DNA of 64,000 nt from Albimonas sp036154955 (GTDB lineage: Bacteria; Pseudomonadota; Alphaproteobacteria; Rhodobacterales; Rhodobacteraceae): NCBI GenBank assembly GCA_036154955.1, contig JAYZWL010000123.1, positions 1 to 64,000 on the forward strand. Direction: 5' to 3'. Of the stretch, positions 17,624 through 25,236 are shown piece by piece. Both the position numbers and the translations under genes were made by a program. Below the pieces are notes generated by a model that saw only the letters and a program-made list of their open reading frames with translations, ran no database searches and was not told the DNA's origin. Position 1 is the first letter of the stretch; each line of letters opens with the position of its first letter.

Positions 17624-18877
17624 CTACTCGGCCGCCGCCCGCGCCTCGGCCTCCATATGCCGGGCCAGCGCCGCGTCGGGATCGGCCAGCAGCTTCTTCA
17701 CGCCGCGCGCCGCCTGGCGGATCCGCTGCTCGTTCTCCACCAGCCCCAGCCGCACGAAACCCTCGCCGTATTCGCCGAAGCCGATGCCCGGCGCCACCGC
17801 CACCTCCGCCTCGCGCAGCAGGATCTTGGAGAACTCCATGGAGCCCAGGCTGCGGAACGGCTCAGGCACCGGCGCCCAGGCGAACATGGTCGCGGGGGGC
17901 GACGGGATGTTCCAGCCCGCGCGCGCGAAGCTGTCGACCAGCACGTCGCGCCGCGCCTTGTAGACGGCCCGGATCTCGGCGATGCAGTCCTGCGGCCCGT
18001 TCAGCGCCGCGGCGGCCGCCACCTGGACCGGCGTGAAGGCGCCGTAGTCGAGGTAGGACTTGATCCGTGACAGCGCCCCGATCAGCCGCGGATTGCCCAC
18101 CGCGAAGCCCATCCGCCAGCCCGGCATGGAATAGGTCTTGGACATCGAGGTGAACTCCACCGCGATGTCCTTCGCCCCCGGCGCCTGCAGGATCGAGGGC
18201 GGGGGGCAGGCGTCGTCGAAATAGATCTCCGCATAGGCGAGATCCGACAGCACCCAGATGTCATGCCGCTTGGCGAGCTTCACCAGCTCCACGTAGAAAT
18301 CCAGATCGCAGACCTGCGCCGTGGGGTTGGAGGGGAAGTTCACCACCACCGCCGTCGGGGCCGGCACGGTGTGCAGGCAGGCGTGGTCGATGTCGCGCAG
18401 ATAGCGCTCCGCGTCGAAGCGCCCGCCGGGCAGCGGCAGGTGACGCAGCGCGCCGCCGGCGATGATGAAGCCGTAGGGATGGATCGGGTAGGAAGGCGAG
18501 GGCGTCAGCACCACGTCGCCCGGCGCGGTGATCGCCATCGCGAGGTTGGCGAGCCCCTCCTTGGAGCCGAGCGTGGCCACCACCTCGGTCTCCGGGTTCA
18601 GGTCGACCCCGAAGCGGCGGGCGTAATAGCCGGCCTGGGCGCGGCGCAGGCCGGGAATGCCCTTGGAGGCGGAATAGCGATGGGTGCGCGGCCGCTTCAC
18701 CGTCTCGACCAGCTTCTCGACGATGTGCGGGGGCGTGTCCATGTCGGGATTGCCCATCCCGAAATCGATGATGTCCATGCCCTCGGCCCGGAAGGCGGCC
18801 TTGAGACGGTTGACCTCGGCGAACACGTAGGGCGGCAGGCGCTTGATGCGGTGAAATTCGTCGGAGGGTCTGGGCAT
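17624..18877 (-). CDS. alaC: class I/II aminotransferase, AlaC / LL-diaminopimelate aminotransferase-like
   Basis: The 417-residue PLP enzyme belongs to the alanine/glutamate-pyruvate aminotransferase group often labelled LL-diaminopimelate aminotransferase. Seen are LPPYVFAEVNRLK near the start, IIDFGMGNPDMDTP, the YSASKGIPGLR segment, NFPSNPTAQV, the PLP Asp/Tyr in LSDLAYAEIYFD, and the Schiff-base Lys in FTSMSKTYSMPGWRMGF. The fold-type I dimer acts in the cytoplasm. Start 18877 (MPRPSDEFHRIKRLP) fits the family. It lies upstream of hom on the same strand, a pairing common in Rhodobacterales. Alanine formation from pyruvate is the likelier role. Confidence 0.88.
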   Translation of the reverse strand: MPRPSDEFHRIKRLPPYVFAEVNRLKAAFRAEGMDIIDFGMGNPDMDTPPHIVEKLVETVKRPRTHRYSASKGIPGLRRAQAGYYARRFGVDLNPETEVVATLGSKEGLANLAMAITAPGDVVLTPSPSYPIHPYGFIIAGGALRHLPLPGGRFDAERYLRDIDHACLHTVPAPTAVVVNFPSNPTAQVCDLDFYVELVKLAKRHDIWVLSDLAYAEIYFDDACPPPSILQAPGAKDIAVEFTSMSKTYSMPGWRMGFAVGNPRLIGALSRIKSYLDYGAFTPVQVAAAAALNGPQDCIAEIRAVYKARRDVLVDSFARAGWNIPSPPATMFAWAPVPEPFRSLGSMEFSKILLREAEVAVAPGIGFGEYGEGFVRLGLVENEQRIRQAARGVKKLLADPDAALARHMEAEARAAAE

Positions 18878-19074
18878 CGAAGGGGTTCCGGTCGGCGTTT
18901 CCTGGTTGCGCGGGATCCGCGGGGTCTTCGCCTCGTCGGATCGGTGGGGCGTCATAGCACCAACCGAGGCGTTTTACAGGGCGATTTCGGGGCCGGATCG
19001 GGCCATCGCCGCGCGCCCGGGCCACGCGGGACGACGCCGCATCGCTCGCCGGGGGCGGCGGCGGCGCGTCGGCC

Positions 19075-19476
19075 TCAGTCGCCGGCGGCGCGGGCGGCCG
19101 CCGCGGCGGCGTTGGCGCGTCCCGCCGCCTGCAGCCGCGCGGATTCGCCCGGGGACAGCACCGGGTCGCCCAGCGTCTCGGCCACCGCGGCCGCGGCGGC
19201 GGCGTCGGCGCGCAGGCTCTCCGCCGCTGCGCGGCCCTGGGCCGGGTCGGGCGCGCCGGGCCCGTAGGTCCCCGCCGGCGGCACGGTCGGGAAGTCCGCC
19301 AGCGCCGGCCATTCCGTTCCCTCGGGGACCGGCGTCTCGGGCAGTTCCAGCACTTCGAACACCGAGCGATCGTCCGCGCAGCCGCCCAGCGCCATCCCGC
19401 AAAGCAACATTGTTGCTGCGGCGCACAATGACGCATGACGCAGGGCGGGTTTGTTCGGTTGGTGGCGATTGTGCAT
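19075..19476 (-). CDS. hypothetical lipoprotein divergent from phaC
   Basis: The 133-residue protein has a basic N-terminus, a hydrophobic core and the lipobox MALGGC near residue 33, so it is likely lipidated. The mature part begins ADDRSVFEVLELPETP and contains WPALADFPTVPPAGTYG. The last 60 residues are Ala/Arg-rich and probably helical. I do not recognise a named family, but the layout suggests a small envelope lipoprotein. It is divergent from phaC with a 98-base spacer. A later start at 19410 is possible but would leave too short a signal peptide. Confidence 0.65.
   Translation of the reverse strand: MHNRHQPNKPALRHASLCAAATMLLCGMALGGCADDRSVFEVLELPETPVPEGTEWPALADFPTVPPAGTYGPGAPDPAQGRAAAESLRADAAAAAAVAETLGDPVLSPGESARLQAAGRANAAAAAARAAGD
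19404..19416. promoter_or_regulatory. palindrome GCAACATTGTTGC near phaC
   Basis: This 13-base perfect palindrome lies inside the 5' end of the divergent lipoprotein gene, about 160 bases upstream of phaC. TGC/GCA-rich dyads upstream of PHA genes are known targets of the PhaR repressor. The match here is only suggestive. Confidence 0.3.
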
Positions 19477-19574
19477 TATGATGGGAACCCTATCGGCGCG
19501 CAGGACCGCGCGCCAGTGCCTGCGAAGCGACGGCCGCGACGAAAGAGCCGCGCTCGACCCGGAGGACGACCAGA

Positions 19575-21389
19575 ATGGAAGACCGCGACCTTTCCCGACA
19601 GGCCGCCGACGCCGCCGTGGACACCGCCGAGTTCGCGCTGAACATGGCCAAGGTGATGGAGTCGAGCCAGCAGATCTGGCTGCGCCTGCTCAGAACGCAG
19701 ATGCATGACGACAAACCCCTGCACGCCGACCCCCTGAACGCCATCCCCGCCTTCGCCGAGCTTCAGCACGCCGTGCTCAACCATCCGCAGCAGGTGGCCG
19801 AACGCTCGCTCCAGCTCTGGGCCAGCCAGGCGGAGCTGTGGCGGCGCACCACCGCCCAGTGGTTCGGCGAAGCCGCCGAGCCCGTCGCCGCCCCCGCGAA
19901 GGGCGACAAGCGCTTCAAGCACGATTCGTGGAGCCGCGACAGGATCTTCGACTACATCAAGCAGTCCTACCTGCTGACCGCCTCCTATCTTGAGAACGTG
20001 GCCGAGGATGTGGGCGAGGATCTCGAGCCCCGCGACCGCAAGAAGATCGGCTTCCTGATGCGGCAGTGGATCGAGGCCATGTCGCCCTCCAACTTCGCCG
20101 CCACCAATCCCGAGGTGATCGAGGCGACCTTCGCCCAGAAGGGCGACAACCTGGTGCGCGGCCTGAAGATGATGGCCGAGGACCTGGAGCGGGGCAAAGG
20201 CACCCTCATCATCCGCCAGACCGACATGAACGCCTTCAAGGTCGGCCGCGACATGGCGGTGACCCCGGGCAAGGTGGTCTGGCAGAACGACATCCTGCAG
20301 CTTCTGCAATACGCGCCCACGACCGAGCAGGTCCACGCCACCCCGATCCTGTTCATCCCGCCCTGGATCAACAAGTATTACATCCTCGACCTCAACCGCG
20401 AGAAGTCGATGGTCAAGTGGATGACCGAACAGGGCTTCACGGTGTTCCTGATCTCCTGGGTCAACCCGGACGAGCGCCACCGCGAGCACACCTGGGAAAG
20501 CTACCTGATCGAAGGCGCCATGGCCGCCATAGACAAGGTGCTGGAGGAGACGGGGGAGAAGACCCTCAACCTCTCCGCCTACTGCATCGGCGGCACGCTG
20601 ACCGCGACCATGCTGGCGCTGATGTCCAAGTCGGGCGACAAGCGGGTCAAGTCCTGCACCTTCTTCACCGCGCTGACCGATTTCGAGGATGCCGGCGACC
20701 TGCAGGTCTTCGTGGACGAGAACACGCTCGACGTGGTCGACGAGCAGATGGAGAAGGGCTACCTGCCGGCCGAGGCGATGGCGACGACCTTCAACATGCT
20801 GCGGGCGACGGACCTGATCTGGAACTACGTCGTCTCGAACTACTATCTGGGCAAGGACCCGTTTCCGTTCGATCTGCTGTATTGGAACGCGGATTCCGTG
20901 GCGATGCCCGCCAAGCTGCACCACTACTACCTGGAGCGGTTCTACAACGACAACGCCTTCTCCCGGGGCGAGCTGCGCCTGCTCAACACCGAGGTGAAGA
21001 TCACCGACATCAAGGTGCCGGTCTACGCCATGGCCTCGAAGGAGGACCATATCGCGCCGGCGGCCGCGGTCTATCGCGGGGTGCGGATGATGACGGGGGC
21101 GAAGGAGCGGCGCTTCGTGCTGGCCGGCTCGGGCCATATCGCCGGGGTGATCAACCCGCCGGCGATGAAGAAGTATCAGCACTGGGTGGACGGCGATTTC
21201 TCGGAAGCCGAGATCTCCGGCTGGCTGGAGACGGCGGAGGAGCGCCCGGGGAGCTGGTGGCCGGACTGGGCGGCGTGGCTGGCGAAGAAATCCGGCAAGA
21301 TGGTTCCGGCGCGGGAGCCCGGCGCGGTGCTGGGCACGGTCGAGGACGCGCCGGGCAGCTTCGTGAAGAAGCGGTTCGACGAGGCCTGA
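19575..21389 (+). CDS. phaC: class I poly(R)-hydroxyalkanoate synthase
   Basis: The 604-residue enzyme polymerises (R)-3-hydroxyacyl-CoA into PHA on granule surfaces. The lipase-like box SAYCIGGT carries the nucleophile Cys337. The other triad members are Asp491 (KEDHIAP) and His521 (GSGHIAG). The N-terminal region (residues 1-200) is the class I PhaC domain with HPQQVAERSLQLW. Its length is typical of class I, which acts without PhaE/PhaR. The start at 19575 follows CCGGAGGACGACC. No phasin, phaR, phaA/B or depolymerase is adjacent. A strong hairpin follows the stop. Confidence 0.96.
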   Translation: MEDRDLSRQAADAAVDTAEFALNMAKVMESSQQIWLRLLRTQMHDDKPLHADPLNAIPAFAELQHAVLNHPQQVAERSLQLWASQAELWRRTTAQWFGEAAEPVAAPAKGDKRFKHDSWSRDRIFDYIKQSYLLTASYLENVAEDVGEDLEPRDRKKIGFLMRQWIEAMSPSNFAATNPEVIEATFAQKGDNLVRGLKMMAEDLERGKGTLIIRQTDMNAFKVGRDMAVTPGKVVWQNDILQLLQYAPTTEQVHATPILFIPPWINKYYILDLNREKSMVKWMTEQGFTVFLISWVNPDERHREHTWESYLIEGAMAAIDKVLEETGEKTLNLSAYCIGGTLTATMLALMSKSGDKRVKSCTFFTALTDFEDAGDLQVFVDENTLDVVDEQMEKGYLPAEAMATTFNMLRATDLIWNYVVSNYYLGKDPFPFDLLYWNADSVAMPAKLHHYYLERFYNDNAFSRGELRLLNTEVKITDIKVPVYAMASKEDHIAPAAAVYRGVRMMTGAKERRFVLAGSGHIAGVINPPAMKKYQHWVDGDFSEAEISGWLETAEERPGSWWPDWAAWLAKKSGKMVPAREPGAVLGTVEDAPGSFVKKRFDEA

Positions 21390-21432
21390 CCGTTCGGCGG
21401 GACGCGCCGCGCGACGCGTTCCGCCGAACGGG
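21389..21432 (+). terminator. strong hairpin after phaC
   Basis: Starting at the phaC stop codon, CCGTTCGGCGG (21390-21400) pairs with 21421-21431. The inner GACGCG also pairs partly with CGCGTT. It has no T tract, but it is the only stable structure in the phaC 3' region. Confidence 0.5.
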
Positions 21433-21815
21433 TCGGAGACGATGGCCTCCGCCCCCCCCCCGGAAGGGACGCCCCGCCCGCCCGGGTCAGGACGCCGCCG
21501 GCGCGGAAACCGCCGCGGCCCGCGAACGGGCGGGCCGCTTCGGCCGGGCGGATTCGGGCGGGCGGGCGACGCGAAATGCGGCCGGCTCGTCCGCGAAGGG
21601 CGATGGCGGCGGGCCGTCTTCCTCGCCCTCCCGCCCCTATCCCCCCTCATCGTCGGTTCAGGGCGCCGCGGGCGGCCGAGGGCCGCCGGCGGCGCCTGCG
21701 GACAGGGCGCCGGCGCGGGCCGAACCCGGAGCGCGCGTCCCGCACGGGTTGCATCCCCGCATCGCTCCGCCACATCTTGAGGTCCGGAGAGACGCTGCCG
21801 GGAGTCGCGAACGCC
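21433..21815. other. intergenic region, no gene seen
   Basis: About 380 bases lie between the phaC hairpin and the glycosylase start. Frames are open but Arg/Pro/Gly-rich. The 3' part near 21725-21800 (CATCTTGAGG and flanks) is slightly less GC-rich and may hold the promoter of the UDG-lipase-SseB group. Confidence 0.45.
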
Positions 21816-22499
21816 ATGACCTGCGCGAGCCTCGCGTCCGGGCCGGACGCCACGGGCGACCGCCCCGCCCCGCCCCCGCCCCCGCCGGATGCGGCGGCGG
21901 CGCTCGGCGCGCTCGGCCGCGACATCGCCGCCTGCCGCATCTGCGCCCCCCGCTTCGCCGCCACCCGCACCGCGCATCGCCCGCGGCCGGTGGTGCGGCT
22001 GTCCGCCACCGCGCGGCTGCTGATCGCGGGGCAGGCGCCGGGGGCGCGGGTCCATGCCTCGGGCCTGCCCTTCGACGACCGCTCCGGCGACCGGCTGCGC
22101 GACTGGATGGGGATCGGGCGCGAGACCTTCTACGACGCCGCCCGCATCGCCATCCTGCCCATGGGCTTCTGCTTTCCCGGCTACGACGCCAAGGGATCGG
22201 ACCTGCCCCCGCCTCCGGTCTGCGCCGCGACCTGGCGGGCGCGGGCGCTGGCCGCCATGCCGCAGGTGGAGCTGACCCTGCTGGTCGGCGGCCATGCGCA
22301 AGTCTGGGCGATGGGACGGGGGGCGATGGGACGGGGGGCGACGGTGACCGGGCGGGTCGCGGCCTGGCGCGACGCCCCGCCGGGCGCGATCCCGCTGCCG
22401 CACCCGTCCTGGCGCAACACCGGCTGGCTGAAGCGCAACCCCTGGTTCGAGGAGGAGCTGCTGCCATGGCTGCGAGCCCGCGTCGAGGCGCTGACATGA
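21816..22499 (+). CDS. uracil-DNA glycosylase family protein
   Basis: The 227-residue protein belongs to the UDG superfamily. It has the water-activating motif region IAGQAPGARVH (70-80), the SGLPFDDRSGDRLRDWMGI segment, and the leucine-loop HPSWRNTGWL near residue 201. The CRIC sequence (40-43) resembles one half of an Fe-S site of family 4/5 enzymes, but a full four-Cys cluster is not evident. It probably excises uracil or related bases. Its stop overlaps the next start (ATGA), so the two are translationally coupled. A tandem duplication encodes MGRGAMGRGA at 22311-22340. Confidence 0.82.
   Translation: MTCASLASGPDATGDRPAPPPPPPDAAAALGALGRDIAACRICAPRFAATRTAHRPRPVVRLSATARLLIAGQAPGARVHASGLPFDDRSGDRLRDWMGIGRETFYDAARIAILPMGFCFPGYDAKGSDLPPPPVCAATWRARALAAMPQVELTLLVGGHAQVWAMGRGAMGRGATVTGRVAAWRDAPPGAIPLPHPSWRNTGWLKRNPWFEEELLPWLRARVEALT
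22311..22340. repeat. 15-base tandem duplication inside the glycosylase gene
   Basis: Two head-to-tail copies of GATGGGACGGGGGGC encode a repeated Met-Gly-Arg-Gly-Ala. The frame is kept. It adds five residues between the conserved blocks of the UDG fold and is probably recent slippage. Confidence 0.8.
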
Positions 22500-23734
22500 T
22501 CCGCCCCCGGTTCCCGTCTCCGCCCGGCTGGCCGGGCCTGGGCCTTGGGGCATGGCGTCTCGGGATGCGGCTGGCCCGCCATGGCGTCGGGCTGGGGCTG
22601 GGCCTGACGCTCGCGGCCTGCGCGCTGGCAGGGGGGCCGGCGAAGGCGCCGGTGGGGATCGGGGCCGCGCCCTCCCCCGCGCCCGGGGCGGGCATCGCGC
22701 CGCCGGGCGGGGCCGGCGACGACGGCGAGGCGCGGACCCTGGTCGTCGCCTCCGCGCCCGTGGGCGAGGCGGTGGGCGCGACGGCGGCGCCCGACCCGGC
22801 CGCCCCCGACCCCGCCTCCGGCCCCCGCGCCGACGCCCCCGGCGCCGCCCCCGTCGCGGGGCGGGAGGACGGCTGGCTGGACCTGCCCGCCGGCCGCCTC
22901 GCCCTGTCCCGCTGGCCGGTGGAGCGGCCCCGCGCCGTGCTGCTCGCCCTCCACGGCTACGGCGACTACGCCCCCACCACCTACGAGGCCGCCGCCCGCG
23001 CCTGGGCCGCGGCGGGGATCGAGACCTTCGCCTACGACCAGCGCGGCTTCGGGCGGAACCCGTCGAACCGGCGCTGGCCCGGCGCCTCGGCGCTGGTCGA
23101 GGATCTGGAGGCCGCCGCCGCCGCCATCTCCGCCATGCGCCCCGGCCTGCCCCTTTTCGTCGCCGGGCATTCCATGGGCGGGGGCGTGGCGCTGACCGCG
23201 GCGGGCGAGGGGCGGCTCAGGGACGTGCGCGGGCTGGTGCTGCTCGCCCCCGCGGTCTGGGGCGGTGACACGCTCAACCTGCTTTACCGCGCCTCGGCCT
23301 GGGGGATGGCCGCGGTGGCGCCGGACCTGCGGATCTCTCCCGCCGCCGCGCCGGTGCGTATCCTGCCCTCCGACAACATCCCGATGCTGATCGCGCTGGG
23401 CAGGGACCGGCTGCGCTTCGCCAACCCCTCACCGCGGGAGTTCATGGGGCTGATCCGGCTGATGGATCGGGCGGTGCTGGCCGCGCCGGGCGACCGGATC
23501 GACACGCTGGTGGTGATGGGCGCCAACGACGAGGTGGTGCCGGAAAGTTCCGTGCGGCGCGCCTACGACGCCTTGCCGGGCCCCAAGAGCTTCGACTATG
23601 TGCCGACCGGCTGGCACATGCTGCTGCGCGACCTGGAGGCGGGGCGGGTTCACGCCCTCGTGGCCGACTGGATCCTCGCCCGCGGCCTGCCGGCGCCTCC
23701 GCCGGAGGCCCATGAGGCGAAGGACCCGAGCTGA
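22496..23734 (+). CDS. alpha/beta hydrolase lipoprotein (monoacylglycerol lipase / lysophospholipase-like)
   Basis: The 412-residue protein has a hydrophobic N-terminus with lipobox LAAC (near residue 42), then a Pro/Ala-rich linker to about residue 120, then a serine hydrolase domain. That domain has LHGYGDYAP (oxyanion), the nucleophile elbow GHSMGGG, the acid near VMGANDEVVP and the base His in PTGWHMLLRD. This matches monoacylglycerol lipase/lysophospholipase (PldB-like) enzymes, here tethered to the envelope. Start 22496 overlaps the glycosylase stop; an inner ATG at 22565 would give a more compact signal peptide and is a real alternative. It is followed after two bases by the SseB-domain gene. 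Confidence 0.85.
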   Translation: MIRPRFPSPPGWPGLGLGAWRLGMRLARHGVGLGLGLTLAACALAGGPAKAPVGIGAAPSPAPGAGIAPPGGAGDDGEARTLVVASAPVGEAVGATAAPDPAAPDPASGPRADAPGAAPVAGREDGWLDLPAGRLALSRWPVERPRAVLLALHGYGDYAPTTYEAAARAWAAAGIETFAYDQRGFGRNPSNRRWPGASALVEDLEAAAAAISAMRPGLPLFVAGHSMGGGVALTAAGEGRLRDVRGLVLLAPAVWGGDTLNLLYRASAWGMAAVAPDLRISPAAAPVRILPSDNIPMLIALGRDRLRFANPSPREFMGLIRLMDRAVLAAPGDRIDTLVVMGANDEVVPESSVRRAYDALPGPKSFDYVPTGWHMLLRDLEAGRVHALVADWILARGLPAPPPEAHEAKDPS

Positions 23735-23736
23735 CC

Positions 23737-24609
23737 ATGACCGACGCATCCGCAGACCTTCCCGGGATCATGGCCGTCGCCGAGCCGGACGGCGAAACCC
23801 CGCTCGACCGCGCGCTGCGGCTGGCGGGGGGCGACGCGACCGACGGGCGGGCGGTGGACGCGCTGATGGGGGCGGAGCTGCTGCTGCTGCTGGAGGCCCC
23901 GATGCAGGGCGACAGCCTGCGCCCGGTGCTGCTGGAGCTGGAGGCGGGGCCGACCGCGCTGGCCTTCGACGCCGAGACCCGGCTCGCCGCCTTCGGGGGC
24001 GGCGCGGACTACGCCGCGATCAACGGGCTGGCGCTGGCAGGGATGCTGGGCGCGCAGGGGGTGAACCTGGCGGTGAATCCCGGCGTCGCGCCCTCGGAGC
24101 TGTTCCACGAGGCCGCGGCGCTGGTCTGGATGGCCGACGCCGCGGCGTCCGAGACCCGCGCGGAGGCCGCCCGCGTCGGCCGGCTGGGCCCGCCCCGCAG
24201 CGCGGGCGAGCCGCTGGTCGCCGCGCTCGACGGCCGGCTGGCGGCGCTGGCGGGCTACCTGGCCGAAGCCTGGCTGGTTGAGACGGCCGCGGCGGAGGCG
24301 GAGGGCGCCCCCTCGCTGCTGCTGATCCTGCGGGAGCGGCCGGGCCTGGACCTCGCCGGCAAGAAGGCGTTGGACGCGGCGGCGGAGGCGCGGCGGGAGG
24401 CGATGGTCACCGCCCTGTCCCGCTCCGCCCGGCTGGCGGCGCCGGAGGGGCCGGAACTGGCGGCGATGTTCGCCGAGGACGGCGCCCCGGCGCTGAGCGC
24501 GGCGCGGCGCTTCGGCCTGGGCTTCGAGCTGCCGGAGCCGGAGGCGCCCCGCGCGGCCGCGCCCAGCGCGCCCGGCATGGATCCCGACAAGCCGCCGAAG
24601 CTGCGCTGA
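23737..24609 (+). CDS. SseB N-terminal domain protein
   Basis: The 290-residue protein carries an SseB-like domain in its first 130 residues: TPLDRALRLAGGD, a short beta-strand series, FDAETRLAAFGGGADYAAINGLAL, and VNLAVNPGVAPSELFHEAALVW-type sequence. The C-terminal half is Ala/Glu-rich and probably helical, ending in a Pro-rich tail. There is no signal peptide. SseB-domain proteins have no firmly known function in most bacteria. It starts two bases after the lipase stop, so it belongs to the same transcript. Confidence 0.75.
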   Translation: MTDASADLPGIMAVAEPDGETPLDRALRLAGGDATDGRAVDALMGAELLLLLEAPMQGDSLRPVLLELEAGPTALAFDAETRLAAFGGGADYAAINGLALAGMLGAQGVNLAVNPGVAPSELFHEAAALVWMADAAASETRAEAARVGRLGPPRSAGEPLVAALDGRLAALAGYLAEAWLVETAAAEAEGAPSLLLILRERPGLDLAGKKALDAAAEARREAMVTALSRSARLAAPEGPELAAMFAEDGAPALSAARRFGLGFELPEPEAPRAAAPSAPGMDPDKPPKLR

Positions 24610-24637
24610 GCGGGCGGGCCGGCGGGTTTTACGCCGC

Positions 24638-24661
24638 GAGGCCCCGGGTCAGGCCCGGGGC
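24638..24661. repeat. palindromic intergenic repeat, copy 2 (single)
   Basis: One element (GAG, then the core CCCCGGGTCAGGCCCGGGGC) lies between the convergent SseB and DUF3253 ends. It may serve both as a transcription end. Confidence 0.8.
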
Positions 24662-24694
24662 GATCCGCGCCGAACGGTGTTCAGCGATAGGCGT

Positions 24695-24949
24695 TCAGTG
24701 AAGCGGGCGCGACAGCCGGATCGGGCCGTTGGCGGACAGCGCGTCCACCGCCTTGCCCGACTGGGTGACGTGGATCAGCCCGTCGCGCTGCAGCCGGCCC
24801 GCGACCTCCCGCACCCGGGGCAGCAGGGGGCGCCAGTCGTCGGGGTTCAGATGGCGCGCGGCGTCCGAGGGGCAGAAGCTCGGCCCGAGCGACCCGCTGC
24901 GGGCGAGTTCCAGAAGCGTCTCCGCGATTCGATCGTCGGTGGTCGTCAT
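24695..24949 (-). CDS. DUF3253 protein
   Basis: This is an 84-residue protein with the whole DUF3253 pattern: IAETLLELARSG, then FCPSDAARHLNPDDWRPLLP, VREVAGRLQRDGLIHVTQSGK, and the closing GPIRLSRP. The fold is predicted to be a small winged-helix-like domain; its function is not known. The start at 24949 has GGAGGAG ten bases upstream. The longer open frame upstream has no homology. It is transcribed toward the SseB gene, with a palindromic repeat between them. Confidence 0.85.
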   Translation of the reverse strand: MTTTDDRIAETLLELARSGSLGPSFCPSDAARHLNPDDWRPLLPRVREVAGRLQRDGLIHVTQSGKAVDALSANGPIRLSRPLH

Positions 24950-25236
24950 TATGATTCGCTCCTCCCTTGGGGCCATCTTAACACGCGAGGCGCGGTCGCC
25001 TTGCGCGCGAACCTGCGTTCGACGCGGCCCCCGGCGCGCCCGCGTCTCCCCCGCGGCAAGGGGGCGGACACGGCGGCCGGACCCGTCATTTGGCGCACAA
25101 CCCCCCTCAAGGCAAGCGTCGGGCGCATCACGACGCGGGCCGGAGGGCCGCTCGGGCATGGACTTCGCGGCCCGCGCGGTTAGGGTTCCCGGCGACGACG
25201 GGCCGTCCGGCCCGCAGGAACGACAGGGTGGAATTC

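Noticed and set aside
20066..22495. Long plus-strand extension of the lipase frame back into phaC
   Set aside because: Upstream of 22496 the frame overlaps phaC and the UDG gene in another frame. The lipobox at the chosen start marks the real N-terminus.
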